A stretch of 64,000 nucleotides of DNA from Microdochium bolleyi (taxonomy: Eukaryota; Ascomycota; Sordariomycetes; Xylariales; Microdochiaceae): positions 186,001-250,000 of the forward strand of contig KQ964265.1 of the NCBI GenBank assembly GCA_001566295.1, in the 5' to 3' direction. Each line of letters opens with the position of its first letter. The first letter of the stretch is position 1. Below the pieces are notes generated by a model. The model had not been told where the DNA came from. It made no database searches and saw only the letters and a list, made by a program, of their open reading frames with translations. This document shows, piece after piece, positions 1 through 11,055 of this stretch. The position numbers were made by a program, and so were the translations under genes.

Positions 1-1145
1 GACCACAAGGAATCCACAGACACAACCCGTCGCCTGGTGGCGTTCCGTCGACCACAACTCTAATGGGCAGGCTCATCAACTGAGCACCTCCATTGTGACC
101 ATGCAACCACTCTCGCGCCCGCCCAGAGCCTGCTCCACCGGGCTGTCCAACGGCGACTCGATGGGGAAATAAATGGCTGCGTCGACAAGCCCTCGACACC
201 AGGCGGTGGTCGCCAAGCCCAGCGGGACAGATCCAATCCTGGGGCAAATCAACCCACCCATGAGGGCTTCTCACATCCGGCATAAGCCCGTCGAGAGGGT
301 CTCTGCCAAAGTTCCCAGCAGCCGGCCTGTTCGACACGATTCTAGACTCTGAGCAGGCCTCATCAGACTACCAAACCTAGCAACGACAACTTCCCTGTCG
401 CCTGCTCCAGGCTAAATCGAGCATCGGCAATCGCAGCATGCTGGCCTTGTCACCTTTGAACCCAGCGATACGAGCACTGAAATGAGCCAGAGCGTCACCG
501 TGGTCGTCGAGCCCACCACGCGGCATAGGCGCCCCCGCAGGCGGCGACGGCGCGGTGGTGGAAATTGCATGCTGCCCGGTTGGAGGAACCGCCACCAGCG
601 ATCGGCAGTCGTCCATGTGCTGGCCCAATCATGCGGACCTAGCCCTGCATTAGCTCCAGGTACACAGTTCGGCCCATGTCAGCCTCGCCAACGCACACTC
701 GGTCTTCATCGTCTTGCTCTCCTCCTTTCTCAGAGGTCCGCCCAGCACGACAGGTGGAGCACGGGCCCATGCCCGCCCCAGTCACCAGTGGTTCCCACGG
801 CTCTCCGGAGGTGCGGCCCCTGACTACCTCCGACTTGGCTCCTGCGCCATGGCTGCGACCTTTGGCCCTGGGCTTACCGGGGCGACAGGGGCCCGACAAC
901 TCTGGAAGGTGATGCCTCATTTCGGCAATGACAGGGGTTGGGATGGTCGCTCGTCAGCTCGAGGATAGGAGGGACCAGCGACTTTCCATAAGAGCGTTGT
1001 TGCCCGCCCTCTGCAGCTCTTCTTGCTTCCTTTCTTGCCCACCCTCGCGTCTAACACTCAGAGCCACTCCTTGCTCACTCCATCGTTCTTTAACGGTATC
1101 CACTCGTTCTTTATAACAACCACACTCCTTAAAACCTAATTCAAA
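1..1145. other. Upstream region of the GPI protein gene, no gene seen
   Basis: Only short overlapping open frames without recognisable domains are present. A pyrimidine-rich stretch near 1010-1045 and a TTATAA at 1111-1116 lie just before the wall protein gene and probably belong to its promoter or leader. Confidence 0.5.
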
Positions 1146-2383
1146 ATGCGTGGAGCTATTGTCGCCGCCGCCTTTGTTGGCGCTGCTGCTGCCAGCAACT
1201 ACTACCCCCACAGCGCTGCCACCACCACCACCTACGCTGCCGGTACTACCACCACCTGCACTGAGGAGGAGACTGGCAAGACCTACGCTGCCTCGACCAT
1301 CTCGACCACTGCTCCCGTCTCGTCGGCCACCACCGTCAAGACCTACCCTGTGATCGAGACCTCCAAGACCTACCCGGCCTCGGAGGTGTCCACCACCTAC
1401 CCGGCCTCGGAGTCGACCACCTGCACCGAGGAGGAGTCCACCACTTACTCGGCCGCCNNNNNNNNNNNNNNNNNNNNNNNNNNNNNNNNNNNNNNNNNNN
1501 NNNNNNNNNNNNNNNNNNNNNNNNNNNNNNNNNNNNNNNNNNNNNNNNNNNNNNNNNNNNNNNNNNNNNNNNNNNNNNNNNNNNNNNNNNNNNNNNNNNN
1601 NNNNNNNNNNNNNNNNNNNNNNNNNNNNNNNNNNNNNNNNNNNNNNNNNNNNNNNNNNNNNNNNNNNNNNNNNNNNNNNNNNNNNNNNNNNNNNNNNNNN
1701 NNNNNNNNNNNNNNNNNNNNNNNNNNNNNNNNNNNNNNNNNNNNNNNNNNNNNNNNNNNGAGGAGGCCTCGACCACCTACTCCGCCGCCACCGAGACCTA
1801 CCCGGCCTCGGAGACCAAGAGCTACCCCGTCTACACCACCAAGACCATCTACACCACCACCGGCCACTCCACCTACGCCGTCTCGACCACCGTCTGCGAG
1901 TACGAGGAGACCACCCCCGTTGTCGAGTACCCTGCCACCACCCCCGTTGGCGAGTACCCCACCGGCGAGTACCCTACTGGTCCTACCACCACTCTGTACA
2001 GCACCACCACCTACACTCGCACCAAGACTGTCCCCGGCGAGACCTACCCGGCTCAGACCTACCCCGTCGAGGAGACCACCTACCCCGTTGAGCAGCCCAC
2101 CACCTACCCCGTCGAGCACCCGGCTACTTACCCCGTCGAGAAGCCCACCACCTACCCTGTTGAGCACCCGGCTACCTACCCCGTCGGCCAGCCCACCTAC
2201 CCCGTTGAGCACCCGGCTACCTACCCCGTCAAGCCCACTGGCGGCTACCCTGTCCACCCTGCTCCTACCGGTGGTGTCTACCCCACGACTCCTGCCTACC
2301 CCACCATCCCTACTGCCGGTGCCGGCCGCATGGGTGCTGGCCTCGGTGCTGTCGTTGCTGGTCTCTTCTTCGCTCTCTTCTAA
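1146..2383 (+). CDS. GPI-anchored Ser/Thr/Pro-rich cell wall protein with TYPV repeats (interrupted by assembly gap)
   Basis: Probable wall or surface glycoprotein. The ATG at 1146 opens a short hydrophobic signal peptide (about residues 1-16, ending AAAAS). A Thr/Ser/Tyr-rich region with repeated KTYPAS and CTEEE units follows, up to a run of 302 N (1458-1759). After the gap the reading frame is different (codons start at 1760). It encodes more TTYSAA/TYPAS units, then tandem TYPVEHPA, TYPVEKPT and TYPVEQPT units. It ends in a small-residue segment followed by a hydrophobic tail (VVAGLFFALF) at the TAA at 2381-2383, which is a typical GPI-anchor signal. The frame change is explained by the gap length (302 is not a multiple of 3), so it is an assembly artefact rather than a mutation. 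No catalytic domain is visible. The role is inferred from composition; an adhesin-like or structural mannoprotein is likely. Confidence 0.8.
1458..1759. other. Assembly gap (302 N) inside the repeat region
   Basis: A run of N falls inside tandem Ser/Thr/Tyr repeats. It begins exactly at a codon boundary of the upstream frame, and the coding frame resumes in another phase at 1760, so the true gap length is unknown. Confidence 0.99.
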
Positions 2384-3351
2384 GCGGCTTGCCCTTTGAT
2401 TGTGAAAAAGGACCTCGGGAAGAAGGGAAAGTGGCCACGGCCTCACGGCGACTTCCGTAGCTGACATGGAATAAGAACACAAACTTTCTTCTTGGGTCAA
2501 CAACTGCATTGGTCTTGTGGATTCTGGCTTGGTGTTGTGGATATCATGTTTACGATGGCACATTTACTTCATTGGTATATCCTTAGATGGCTCTTTGCTG
2601 AGTCGTCGGCTTATTTACTAATCTGACAATTACTTCTCATCGTTAATCATACTGGTTAGACTGGATACTCTTGGCTCTCTGGCTATTCTCTTTATCCTGA
2701 TCCTGTGCTTGTGAATCTGTCTTGACCTGGAGTAATGTATAGATCTCGCACCCTGTGTTTTACTAACCCAACCCGTTGCTTGTGACAAGTTATGAGATGG
2801 ACTATTCTTGGTCAACATCCCGTAACGGTCGCTGACTTCGACGCACCTCACGTTGGTGACCCGTGTTAGAGACCATCATGTGACTGGCTGAGAGATGACA
2901 TGTCGTTGATATTAAGTGTGAGACCTGGGGCTGCGACTGTGACCAATGGATGCGTGGTGTTTCCATTTTTGGCGGCATGAGGAATGTGTCAAGCAGAGAC
3001 ATGAGTGGAGGAGTGGAGTGGAGTGCATAATTACGACAGTGAGTGGTCTTGGTCTTGGTGTGGACCCCGCTTCCCCCGATGACGATGGAAGCTTCTCACC
3101 CTCCCTTGCATCCTGCAGAGCAGATCAGCTGTGAAACAACAGCAGGCAGGCAAACACGCCACGGGAACGTTCCAGAGCTGCATTGCGTCTTCCATTTCGT
3201 TCCAGACCCTACCATCCAGCTTCCCGTGGATCATGGCACCCAGCCACCATTCAGTCGGATCTTGACTGGACCACACCCGACCCTGCCTCTTGGCTGACAC
3301 GCAGCAAGCACCACGGCGACACAGTCTCGTGACAGCTCTTTCTGTCAGGCC
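2384..3351. other. Intergenic region between the GPI protein and kinase genes
   Basis: 3' flank of the wall protein gene and promoter of the kinase gene. I see no supported gene, only short open frames without domains. Confidence 0.5.
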
Positions 3352-5721
3352 ATGGAGCTGATCCCCTACGAGTCCCGCGAAGGCCGCCAGATTGTCCTCC
3401 GCCACCACAACGCCCTCGTCGTCCGCGATCAGGGCTCCCGCCGCCTCCAGGTCAGAGGGCTCGCGCTCTCCGAATGCCCGACATGTCGCCGCCCGCTCCG
3501 CTCCCCGTCACCCGAGCGGCACTTTGACGGTGCACGCGCAGGTCCTCACCACCAGCAGCACGACTCCTTCGTCGACCCTGAGTACTTCCGCATGCTCCAG
3601 GCTGGTTACCCGGTCGAGATTGATGACCGCCCGCCACCACCTGCGAGTCCCGTGCGGAGACTCACACAGCCCGCCCTGCCCAGCGACATAGCCTCCTCTC
3701 TAGGCGGCAGCAACGGCAGCAACAGCGCCATCGACGACGCAGAGTTCGTCTCGAGCACCGCCGCGCCCCAGGAGGGGGCTCGAATCCGCACGGACGCCTT
3801 CAGTCCCAACTACTTCAAGCGCTTCTTCGTCGAGGAGCGGGAGCTCGGCCGCGGCGGCAAGGGCGTCGTGCTGCTCGTCCGTCACGAGATCGACGGCTGC
3901 CAGCTCGGCCACTTCGCCTGCAAGCGCGTACCCGTGGGCGATGACCACGCGTGGCTCGAGAAGGTGCTCATCGAGGTCGAGCTGCTTGCCAAGCTGTCGC
4001 ACCCAAACCTCGTCTCATATCGGCACGTCTGGCTCGAGGACGTCAAGCTCAACCGCTTCGGCCCCAGCGTCGCGTGCGCTTTCATTCTCCAGCAGTACTG
4101 TAATGCTGGGGATCTTCTCAAGTACATTGTCGGCGAGCAGCCCAAACTATCGACAAAGGAGCAGCTCAAGGCGCAGCTGCGACGAAGATCAAAAGGCGCG
4201 GCGGATATCGGCGCGGACCCGTTGCTACCATCGCTGCGGAAGCTGGGCTTCGATGAGATCTTCTCGTTGTTCAAGGACATCGTCTCGGGTCTCACTTATC
4301 TGCACAGTGCCAACTACATCCACCGCGACCTCAAGCCGAGCAACTGCCTGCTACACCTGGAGAATGGCAAGCTGACATGCCTGATCAGCGACTTCGGCGA
4401 GGTGCAGCCAAGCGGCGCGACCCGCAAGTCCACGGGCACAACAGGGACGATCTCATACTGCGCCCCAGAAGTCCTGCAGCCCGGCGTTGATGGCCGTCTG
4501 GGCAATTTCACCGCGAAATCAGACGTCTTCTCGCTCGGGATGATCCTCTACTTCCTGTGCTTCGGGCACCTGCCTTACTCCAACGCCAACTCCATTGACG
4601 AGGAGCTCGAGGACGTTGACCTGCTGCGCGCCGAGATCCAGAGCTGGCGAGGGTTCCAGCAGGACGGTGGGATCCGCCAGCGTCGCAGCGATCTTCCCGC
4701 ACAGCTGTACCAGCTGCTCAAGCAGATGCTCTCGATCGAGCCCGCGGGCCGGCCCACGGCCGCGGACGTCCTGGCGGCCATGAACCATGAGAGCAACGGC
4801 TTCAGCAGCGGCGGTGGCGGCGCGACGGTGGCAGGAAGGAGTACCAGCCCCGTGACAGATTTGCATCATCGCAGGGTGCAGAACTTGGACAGTCCGATGC
4901 CCCCAGGAACACCGATACCAGATCCAACGAAGAGTCGGAAGCGCAGCCACGCCGAGGGCGGCGGCAGTGGTGGTGGTGGTAGCACGTCTAGTCTTAGCCC
5001 TGATCCATTCACGGAACCGTCGTCGTCGCTCTCCATGGCGATGTCGCGGAGCCAGGACAGCCGCTTCCGCCGGGGTTCGACGGCGCCCGCTATTGGGACG
5101 AAACTCGCGAACAGCTATTTTGAGCAAACCACCAGCAGCAGCCATCACCACCATCACAGCGGCAGCAACGACCTTATCCACCGCACGTCTTCCACACCAA
5201 CATCGCCTCCGCCTCTGCCTCAGCTCCCGCGCTCCCCACCGCCTCTCCTACCGCCTCCACCGCCCTCCACAAACTGGGGCATCCTCAAGCAGCGCATGCA
5301 CGACGCGTACCATGCCAACGCGGACCTGCTCTTCCTCATTGTGCGCCTGTCCCTCTTCTTGCTCAAGATCGCGACGCTCTCGCGTGGGCCCTGTTTCCCT
5401 TACGCGCTGGCGAGCCGCGTCAGTGTCCCCCTGCTGGGGTTCGCGGCGCTGGACCTCGCGATGCCGGGGTTTCTAGAGGGTAGGGGCTACGCAGTGATGG
5501 CTGCGGCCGCTCAAAGCGACGATGACGACGATGGTGTTGGGGGAGCTGTAAGGGTCAGGAGGCGGCACTACGGAGGCGGAGGAGGAATGTTGCCGCGACC
5601 CCGAGCGTGGGACTGGAGGGGCTCGTCCTCGCTCCTGGGTTTGCACTTTGCGATGCTCTGGGCCGTGGCGCGTTACGATGGGCTGTGCGCGGTGACGGGG
5701 GCCGAGGAGTGGGCGTGGTGA
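3352..5721 (+). CDS. IKS1: Iks1-type serine/threonine protein kinase with C-terminal membrane segments
   Basis: Single-exon kinase of 789 residues. The N-terminus (MELIPYESREGRQIVLRHH) and the CPTCRRP motif near residue 45 match the fungal Iks1 family. The kinase domain spans about residues 160-480: glycine-rich loop LGRGGKGVV, ATP-binding Lys191 in FACKR, catalytic loop HRDLKPSN (Asp326), DFG at 347, and an APE motif as CAPEVL. A Ser/Pro/His-rich linker follows (about 480-640). Then come hydrophobic segments near 655-705 and 765-785, so the protein is probably membrane-anchored. Budding yeast IKS1 is a poorly characterised kinase, so substrates cannot be named. The family assignment is firm. 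The membrane topology is inferred from hydrophobicity only. Confidence 0.88.
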   Translation: MELIPYESREGRQIVLRHHNALVVRDQGSRRLQVRGLALSECPTCRRPLRSPSPERHFDGARAGPHHQQHDSFVDPEYFRMLQAGYPVEIDDRPPPPASPVRRLTQPALPSDIASSLGGSNGSNSAIDDAEFVSSTAAPQEGARIRTDAFSPNYFKRFFVEERELGRGGKGVVLLVRHEIDGCQLGHFACKRVPVGDDHAWLEKVLIEVELLAKLSHPNLVSYRHVWLEDVKLNRFGPSVACAFILQQYCNAGDLLKYIVGEQPKLSTKEQLKAQLRRRSKGAADIGADPLLPSLRKLGFDEIFSLFKDIVSGLTYLHSANYIHRDLKPSNCLLHLENGKLTCLISDFGEVQPSGATRKSTGTTGTISYCAPEVLQPGVDGRLGNFTAKSDVFSLGMILYFLCFGHLPYSNANSIDEELEDVDLLRAEIQSWRGFQQDGGIRQRRSDLPAQLYQLLKQMLSIEPAGRPTAADVLAAMNHESNGFSSGGGGATVAGRSTSPVTDLHHRRVQNLDSPMPPGTPIPDPTKSRKRSHAEGGGSGGGGSTSSLSPDPFTEPSSSLSMAMSRSQDSRFRRGSTAPAIGTKLANSYFEQTTSSSHHHHHSGSNDLIHRTSSTPTSPPPLPQLPRSPPPLLPPPPPSTNWGILKQRMHDAYHANADLLFLIVRLSLFLLKIATLSRGPCFPYALASRVSVPLLGFAALDLAMPGFLEGRGYAVMAAAAQSDDDDDGVGGAVRVRRRHYGGGGGMLPRPRAWDWRGSSSLLGLHFAMLWAVARYDGLCAVTGAEEWAW

Positions 5722-6508
5722 AATTCCCCCCCTCGGACGACCGATAACAGGAAGCCCGGCTCCCGAGCGTCGGCGCCAGGCCAGGCGGGAGGAGACCGCA
5801 AGGATATATCGAGCGAGTTAACATTATGGTTCGCGATAAGCGTTGTATGAGGTCCAGTCAGTGACGGGCCTGTCGTGCTCTATTTCCACATCTTGACCTT
5901 TTCAGGTCCCATAGGGGGTGGGCTCGAAATCGTGGCGTCTTTTGATATGGGTGTAGCGAGGGGAACTTTGCAACTTTACGTGGAGTTGGTACGAACCCGA
6001 GTTGGGAGTTTCAAAAGTCAGCAACAGCTGGTGTGGTGCTGGACGATTATTACTGTCCCGTGTCGAAGGCTGGTTGGCAGCATTATGGAACGTCTTGGAC
6101 GCCTGAACAAGGGGCAAGAAGGGCAGTGATCCGCCAGACAGACCCCGAATACTGCTCACTAATATGAATCAAGCCCTGCTGAGTTTCCGCACGTCTTTAG
6201 CGGCCAGAATCACCATGTATGTGCTGCTGTGTACATCCATTTAAACCGCCCTGCTGAAGCAGAGACTCGTGTATGATCTGTTTGGGAAGAATGCTGTGTG
6301 TGCTTCAGAGTGACCGGTGAGGATCAGCGGGTAGTGGTTAGAGGGAACAACTCACCTCTCAAGCTAAGGGAGCACGTCTTGATTCACAAGAACTAGAAAA
6401 GTCAAGGGGGAAAGCCCATCAGTGCCATCTGCCCCGTTATCCTCGTCCGCGATGGGAAGGGCAGCCAGATCATTGCCCACAGTCTGTAGCCCACGGCGAA
6501 TGTTTATT

Positions 6509-6557
<49 letters not shown>

Positions 6558-7190
6558 CACCTGCCTAGGTTCCACTGACCGAAACTCGAGGTCGGGCTGG
6601 ATGGCATGCGACCACAAGTATTCCTCACAGATGGCAGTGGGAGAAGCTGGGGTGCAACGCCAGCGAGGAGGGCGACGCGGATGGACTCTCTTGAAGATAA
6701 TGTACGTCCTCCCCCCCATTGCTAATGTTGAGCAGAGAAGCACAGCAGGGTACACAGAAGGGTTGACGGTCGCGACGACGGGCATGTGTTTGGTCGGTTT
6801 TCGGCTTCACCAGAGATGGGTGCAGCAGCTGCCATTCGGCGTGGCATTTTGCTCAAGCCCGAATAGCTTTGCGCGGCACGGCAAGCACATATGCCACACA
6901 TGTGCTGAAGCTGTGGTTCGACTTCAAGGCAAACCAAGCCAAAGTCCGTGATTTTGTTTTATACATTATTCATTAGCTCTAGGACTTGTACATGTAGTTC
7001 CGTATGTATCCAAGCTGGACTTTGGTCTGCCACATATATCCCAGACAGGATGTCCTCTCAGACTCATCTCTTGTCAACATACACACACACGCACACAGAT
7101 ACAGCCCACGTTTCTCGCCGTCGCAGCATCCGGCCCCTTCCCCCTTTTAGGCAGAAGTTCATCGCATCATGGCGAAAGCGAAACTGCCTC
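5722..7190. other. Intergenic region with a CA microsatellite
   Basis: About 1.5 kb between the convergent ends of the kinase and phosphodiesterase genes. The only clear structure is a perfect CA dinucleotide repeat at 6511-6556. Open frames here lack domains. Confidence 0.55.
6511..6556. repeat. (CA)23 microsatellite
   Basis: 46 bases of uninterrupted CA dinucleotide in non-coding DNA between convergent genes. Confidence 0.97.
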
Positions 7191-8550
7191 TTACAACCCG
7201 AAGCAGTTGGCGTAGAGCGTCACGGTCGCCGACCAGTCCGAGAAGATGCCCTTGATGCCAATCTGCTGCGCCATGACGTCGATCATCTCGTACATGTTGC
7301 CGTCCTTCTTGGTCCCGTTGAGCATGTACTGGTAGTAGTAGTCCTTCTTAGCGGCGGCCTGCTTGAGGGGGCCGGAGCGCTCGAGGGACCACGTGATGAT
7401 GTCGAAGCCGAGCTCCTTGGCGCGCAGGCCGTACGCGGAAGGGACGTACTTGTCGTTGGCGTCTGTGCTGATGAGGTACGGCAGGGGAGGGGCGAGCCAC
7501 TTGACGCCGTCCTCCTTGTACTTTGTCAGGTTCGCGGTCGCGCCAACGAGCAGCTCCGCCGTCTCGCCCATGTTGTCGAGCAGGACGGCCTGCTTGGCGA
7601 ACTCGGGCTCCTTCTCAAGCCAGTACAGGATGTCGGCGTAGACGAACGACTGGGGCCACACGCGCGAGGGCGCGATCCCCGCGGCCTTGTAATCGTCAAT
7701 GAGCTGCTGGCGGTACATGTCGTACGTGTAGGTGCCGTTGTCGAAGGGCATGGGCACCTCGGGGGCCTTGAGCTCCGTGGTGAAGTCGAGCCCCTGGCTG
7801 TCGACGAGGGTGATGAAGTCCCTGTGCGAGAGCACCTCGGGGCACTGCGCGTTGTAAAGCGTCGTGCGCCAGGGCGCGACGCCGCCCTGGTAGTCCTGGG
7901 GGCTGGTGGCGGTCGCGTTGAAGCTGTCCATCTTGCCGCACAGCGTCTTGAACTCGGCGAGCGTAATGTCGCTCGTGCAGCACTTGGCCTTGGCGGGCTT
8001 GCCGGCCGCCGCAGGCTCGAAGGGCGTGGTGCACTTGGCCGCAAGCTCGGGGATCAGCAGGATGTTGGTGGTGGTGTGCAGGTCGCCTGAAATCCAACAC
8101 GAGTCAGCATGGACTTGATTTCGCACCGGCCAGGCAGCGTCTGATTCTGCTGGCCCGTCCTTTACAGGGATTAGACTTACACTGAGCGTGACGGCACACG
8201 AGCTGCTTGTCCTTGGTGAACGCCGAGTCGCACTCTTGAATACCGGCCCCCATGCGGGTGCCGGCAATGTAGGCCTCCTTGGTCTCCTCCGGGAACTGCA
8301 TGACGGAGCCGCCACGGTGGCCGACAGAGAAGCGGGTGGTCTTGGCCTCCTTCTCGAGGCAGGTCAGGAGCTTCTGCTTGAGCGGGGAGTCGTCCATGTC
8401 GTTGACAAGGTACTCGGGGCGGGGGCCGAGCTCAACGTTGCGCTTGGGCTTGCAGGTGCCGGCGGCGGCGGACGCTGAGACGGGCGCGGCGCTGGCAACC
8501 TGGGCCACGGCCAAGAGGCCGGCGGCGACGGTGACGGACTTGAAGAACAT
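7191..8550 (-). CDS. Secreted glycerophosphodiester phosphodiesterase (GDPD family)
   Basis: Predicted to hydrolyse glycerophosphodiesters to glycerol 3-phosphate and an alcohol outside the cell. Exons on the minus strand are 8550-8181 and 8086-7191. The intron (8180-8087) has a GTAAGT donor and a TTTCAG acceptor, giving 421 residues. The ATG at 8550 opens a signal peptide (MFFKSVTVAAGLLAVAQVASA). GDPD motifs are His78-Arg79 in GHRGG, the following PEET metal-ligand region (88-90), and the second catalytic His121 in CRHAQCDLHTTT. The intron splits the Cys124 codon in that last motif, which supports the splice. The C-terminal half has the expected barrel strands (TTELKAPE, WPQSFVYAD, GIFSDW). 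An upstream ATG at 8637 would bury the signal peptide and is rejected. Several family members are phosphate-regulated; nothing here proves it. Confidence 0.88.
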
Positions 8551-9900
8551 GGCTGACGTTGGAAGGTGATTTGTAAGTCCCGAGCCGGAAGTGTTCGACC
8601 TTGGAGCAAAGACGTCAAGAGAGCTGCTGAAGAACAAGCGAGTCCGTTGGAAGCTGAAGCTGGGGAGAGAAGCTCTCGGGATCGGCAGGCTATATCGGCG
8701 AGCGACCTGGCGAATATTTATTCGTGATCAGCGCAGCCGGGCCATTGGTTGTTCGGCGAGCACATGGTCCGGGGCAGGCGCATCGAGCTCGGCATGCCAA
8801 GAAGCTGGCTGAGCCTTGGCAGGCTGTCCATCACGACCGATGAGGGCGCGAAGTCGCCGGCCTTGTATCTGTTGAAGCCATTGACCAATGGAACGTGCTA
8901 CTGCCAGGGCATGCACGACTGGGGGAGTGCGGGCATGGTCCAGGTTGCTTGGGGGTCAACGGCAGGCTTCACAATACCGCTGCATGTTTCTGTGGGAGCT
9001 GAGTCGAAAAAGCAGTGCCAGAGATGCGGGATCAAGCATCTGGGCGGGAGTCGATGACGGCACGGCTACCTTAAGGCGGGCATGTGCCTGGGCGGGCTGT
9101 CCTGATGTGGCAGGCCGTTGGTGTTGGCGGGCGTGGGATGGAGCTGAGGCGCCCTGTGGCGGATGACGGCGATCTGGGGTCTTCAAGCTTGCCGGGTTCT
9201 CCACGACCAGTCGGTTTGGCTGCGCGGCGCACGTGGCCTGCCGTGCTGTGCGATCAACGGCGGCCGGAGGCAGGGGTCCAGCCTCTCAGCTATTCAGGTT
9301 TCTTGCACACATGCATGTTGCAATCTCCGCAGTGCGAAAGCCGACCGCTGTGGACAAGGCGCAGTAATGCGAAATGAGGCATTGTAGCGCACCGGCTCGT
9401 TGGTGAATTGCCAAACATCAGGCGCAACCCAAATCTTGAGTCAGGGGGCACTCGCAGCACCCAAAAACGTCCTCACAAAAGAGAGCAAGTCGCTATAGCA
9501 AGAGGTGTCAGTCATACAAGAAGAAATGACGCCTGCGGACGAGCTCGTGCAGCCTCTACAGCTCGTTGCTTGAACGAAAAGTATTTGAGACTCGAATCTG
9601 CTGTCGTTCCACAATCCCATCCCGGTAAGCTAGGTGTGGACGGGGTCTCACGGAAACAATCCCACAGACAGCGTGCTTCTTCCTTGCATTTTAATTGGCT
9701 CGGCAGACCACAAGCTCAAGCGCGGCTAGCGGGATCATCGGTGGCCCCCGAGCCGATACAGGAACCGCTCCGACAGCAACATAGTGCCAATCTTGGCCAG
9801 CTGGTTATGCTCGAGGAAATGAGGTCAATTCTGCAGTCATCAGACATGTATCAGGCACACAGAGATAGCCATTGGATCGATCACCTGTTCCCACAAAGTA
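8551..9900. other. Promoter region of the phosphodiesterase gene
   Basis: No supported gene. On the side facing the phosphodiesterase there is a CCAAT box on the minus strand (plus-strand ATTGG at 8744-8748). A 14-nt inverted repeat holding CCAAT-type boxes on both strands lies at 8878-8891. A CACGTG hexamer sits at 9230-9235. An open frame at about 9408-9938 has no ATG start and no domain. Confidence 0.4.
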
Positions 9901-11055
9901 TCAGGACAGTGTCTCGAAGAAAGACAACAGCTCCTTGACCACGGCCTCCGGCTGTTCCTGCTGCACCCAGTGGCCGGCGTTGTCGATGAGCCGTAGTCCG
10001 CGAAAGCAGCCCGGCTTGACCGTCGCAGGGTCGTCGTAACTCTCGAGTGCGCCGGGCTGCTGATGGTTGCCCCAGTCCTGCTTGCCGCTGATAAACATGC
10101 AGGGCACCTCGATCACGCGTCCGGCAAACAGCAGCATGTCCTTGGCTGCGTCTTTCGTGGAACCAGTCTGCGCGCGGTACCAGTTCAAGGCTCCTTGAAA
10201 CCCGGTCCGCTGCCACTCGCCACAATAGACGCGGAGGTCATCGGCTGTCAGCCAGGTCTCGGTCTTGGCGTAGTCTTCACCTCGCATGTTGTGCGCGATC
10301 GTCTCCGGCATTGAGTGCTGCTTCTGCATGATGTAGTACTCGGGCATCGGAGCCAGATCCTCTGCTGTCCACTTCTCCAGTGGTCGGGGCTTGTTCTGTG
10401 GCCAGTCTGCAGACTTCAGGTGGAAGTAGCCACGCAAGAACTGCTCCAGACCCTGTGACGGGTTGTCCCAGTGTGTAGCCGCCTCCGGGGTCGAGTTGTA
10501 GTACTTGTAGTGTTTCCTCGGCGGGTCGAGCTTGGCCAGCTCTGCCTGGATGTCGACCTTCTTCGGCCCTGGGCCATTTCCCAATGTTGGTTTGGGAGTC
10601 GCATGGTGAGGATGGCTGAGCTGCACGGTAGACTTGAAGACATCTGGACGGACGAGCGCCGCCATTGCGGAGCTGACTCCGCCAAAGTCATGACCGACGA
10701 TGCTGAAGGCTTCCGTGTAGCCGAGTGCGTAGACGAGGCAGACGAGGTCTCGGACAAGGTTAGTAAAGGTGTAATCAGTCAGGACGACATCGTGGAAGTC
10801 GCGCTTGGGCCAGCCGGTCGTGCGCCCGTAGCCGCGCTGGTCCATGGCAACGCAGAAGTAGCCAGCGTCGGCGACCTTGCCCATCACCTTGCGCCAGGAG
10901 AACGCAAGCTCGGGGAAGCCATGGCAGAAGAGGACGAGTGGCTGGCCTCGCTTGCCGGCGGTCAGAGCATGCCAGACAAGCCCACAGGACTCTGAGCAGT
11001 CGATGACCTCTTCCGAGATGCCAGCGGGCAGGGGGAGTGGTTGGAGAGACGCCAT
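9901..11055 (-). CDS. Epoxide hydrolase-type alpha/beta hydrolase
   Basis: Intronless gene of 384 residues starting at the ATG at 11055. Soluble alpha/beta-hydrolase fold: oxyanion motif HGFPE (about 45-49), then the SWR and DQRGYG motifs. The nucleophile elbow is GHDFGG with Asp123, and the catalytic His362 sits in NAGHWVQQEQPE. The acid is probably in SGKQDW. Asp rather than Ser as nucleophile, together with HGFPE, points to the epoxide hydrolase/haloalkane dehalogenase branch, and tyrosines in the cap region fit an epoxide hydrolase. No signal peptide is visible, so it is likely cytosolic. The substrate is unknown. No partner gene stands next to it. Confidence 0.85.
   Translation of the reverse strand: MASLQPLPLPAGISEEVIDCSESCGLVWHALTAGKRGQPLVLFCHGFPELAFSWRKVMGKVADAGYFCVAMDQRGYGRTTGWPKRDFHDVVLTDYTFTNLVRDLVCLVYALGYTEAFSIVGHDFGGVSSAMAALVRPDVFKSTVQLSHPHHATPKPTLGNGPGPKKVDIQAELAKLDPPRKHYKYYNSTPEAATHWDNPSQGLEQFLRGYFHLKSADWPQNKPRPLEKWTAEDLAPMPEYYIMQKQHSMPETIAHNMRGEDYAKTETWLTADDLRVYCGEWQRTGFQGALNWYRAQTGSTKDAAKDMLLFAGRVIEVPCMFISGKQDWGNHQQPGALESYDDPATVKPGCFRGLRLIDNAGHWVQQEQPEAVVKELLSFFETLS

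Noticed and set aside
6325..6400. Possible tRNA-like stretch (TAGTGGTTAGAGG)
   Set aside because: No T-loop or acceptor stem follows; the match is by chance.
6948..8090. 380-codon plus-strand frame
   Set aside because: Antisense shadow of the glycerophosphodiesterase second exon; low-information Val/Leu/Gly/Arg composition.
9408..9938. 176-codon open frame on the plus strand
   Set aside because: No ATG start, no domain, and its end overlaps the epoxide hydrolase gene antisense.
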